Shown: piece after piece, positions 15,160 to 15,250 of the stretch
Position numbering within the stretch: the first letter of the stretch is position 1
How the letters are laid out: each line of letters opens with the position of its first letter
Assembly: GCF_042680125.1 (NCBI RefSeq)
Contig: NZ_JBHTNY010000081.1
Length of the DNA stretch: 15,250 nucleotides
Origin: Robinsoniella peoriensis
GTDB lineage: Bacteria; Bacillota; Clostridia; Lachnospirales; Lachnospiraceae
Reading direction: 5' to 3' (one strand)
The notes under the pieces: generated by a model
Told to the model about the DNA's origin: nothing
The model's input: the letters and a program-made list of their open reading frames with translations, nothing else
The model's database searches: none
Position numbers and translations under genes: made by a program

Positions 15160-15250
15160 TAGTGCCGCCCGGTGTAAATATGCCACTATATAGCACCCGC
15201 TATCCGCGCCAGCTGCACGTCTGTGAATCTAGTCGTAGCCCGCTACGCCG
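15160..15250. repeat. Cluster of short hairpins at the right edge
   Basis: No coding frame is supported from 15032 to the window end. Three small inverted repeats follow each other: TAGTG (15160-15164) with CACTA (15184-15188), ATAGC-ACCC-GCTAT (15190-15203), and CGTAGC-CC-GCTACG (15234-15247). The last contains the 12-mer AGCCCGCTACGC that also occurs at 2884-2895. The second and third are similar to each other on the minus strand (both TAGCGGG-centred), suggesting a degenerate tandem unit. The element is cut by the window edge. Confidence 0.4.

Overview
The window looks like chromosomal DNA of a low-to-mid GC Clostridia bacterium, most likely a gut member of the Lachnospiraceae. This rests on inference from AGGAGG-type ribosome binding sites, a large secreted glycosidase ending in Ig-like and Fn3 domains, a binding-protein-type sugar ABC permease pair next to a GH36 enzyme, and an AraC/cupin regulator. 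No rRNA, tRNA, insertion sequence or CRISPR array was recognised.

Left part (1-5212), mixed functions. A + strand gene at 300-2750 encodes a short UvrA-like protein lacking room for the UvrB-binding domain. It converges with a minus-strand group: a VOC (glyoxalase-fold) protein (4041-4412, possibly from a TTG at 4517) followed 57 bp later by a VanY-like D,D-carboxypeptidase lipoprotein (2973-3983) with a 15-bp-unit tandem repeat in its linker. Upstream of these on the minus strand is a small amidase-fold protein (4727-5212).

Right part (5439-15031), carbohydrate use. A secreted GH106-like alpha-L-rhamnosidase (5439-9515, minus) is divergent from an AraC-family regulator (9743-10822, plus). 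The regulator converges on a GH36 alpha-galactosidase (10938-13043, minus) across a strong two-way hairpin terminator. Upstream of the galactosidase are two overlapping MalG/MalF-type ABC permease genes (13275-15031, minus). The substrate-binding protein is not in the window and probably lies beyond 15250; no ATPase gene is present. A plausible reading is that the secreted enzyme trims rhamnose from plant or other glycans outside the cell, the ABC system imports small alpha-galactosides or related sugars, the cytosolic GH36 enzyme cleaves them, and the AraC protein regulates the neighbouring GH106 gene and perhaps the whole locus.

The most unusual content is intergenic. Two spacers, 8.6 kb apart and ahead of unrelated genes (VOC and GH36), carry copies of one element: a TGCCAC/GTGGCA hairpin whose loop can pair with a CTTTCAA-type upstream strand, giving a pseudoknot-like layout. 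Each copy also carries a small reading frame beginning (TTG or GTG)-AAA-GAA-AA. In one copy this frame runs into the VOC gene. In the other it lies in a 74-bp tandem duplication and forms two overlapping mini-ORFs ending just before the galactosidase ATG. Other spacers hold a three-helix foldable segment at the left edge, a short shared motif at 2884 and 15237, and a strong + strand terminator shape at 5274-5342 with no + gene in front of it.
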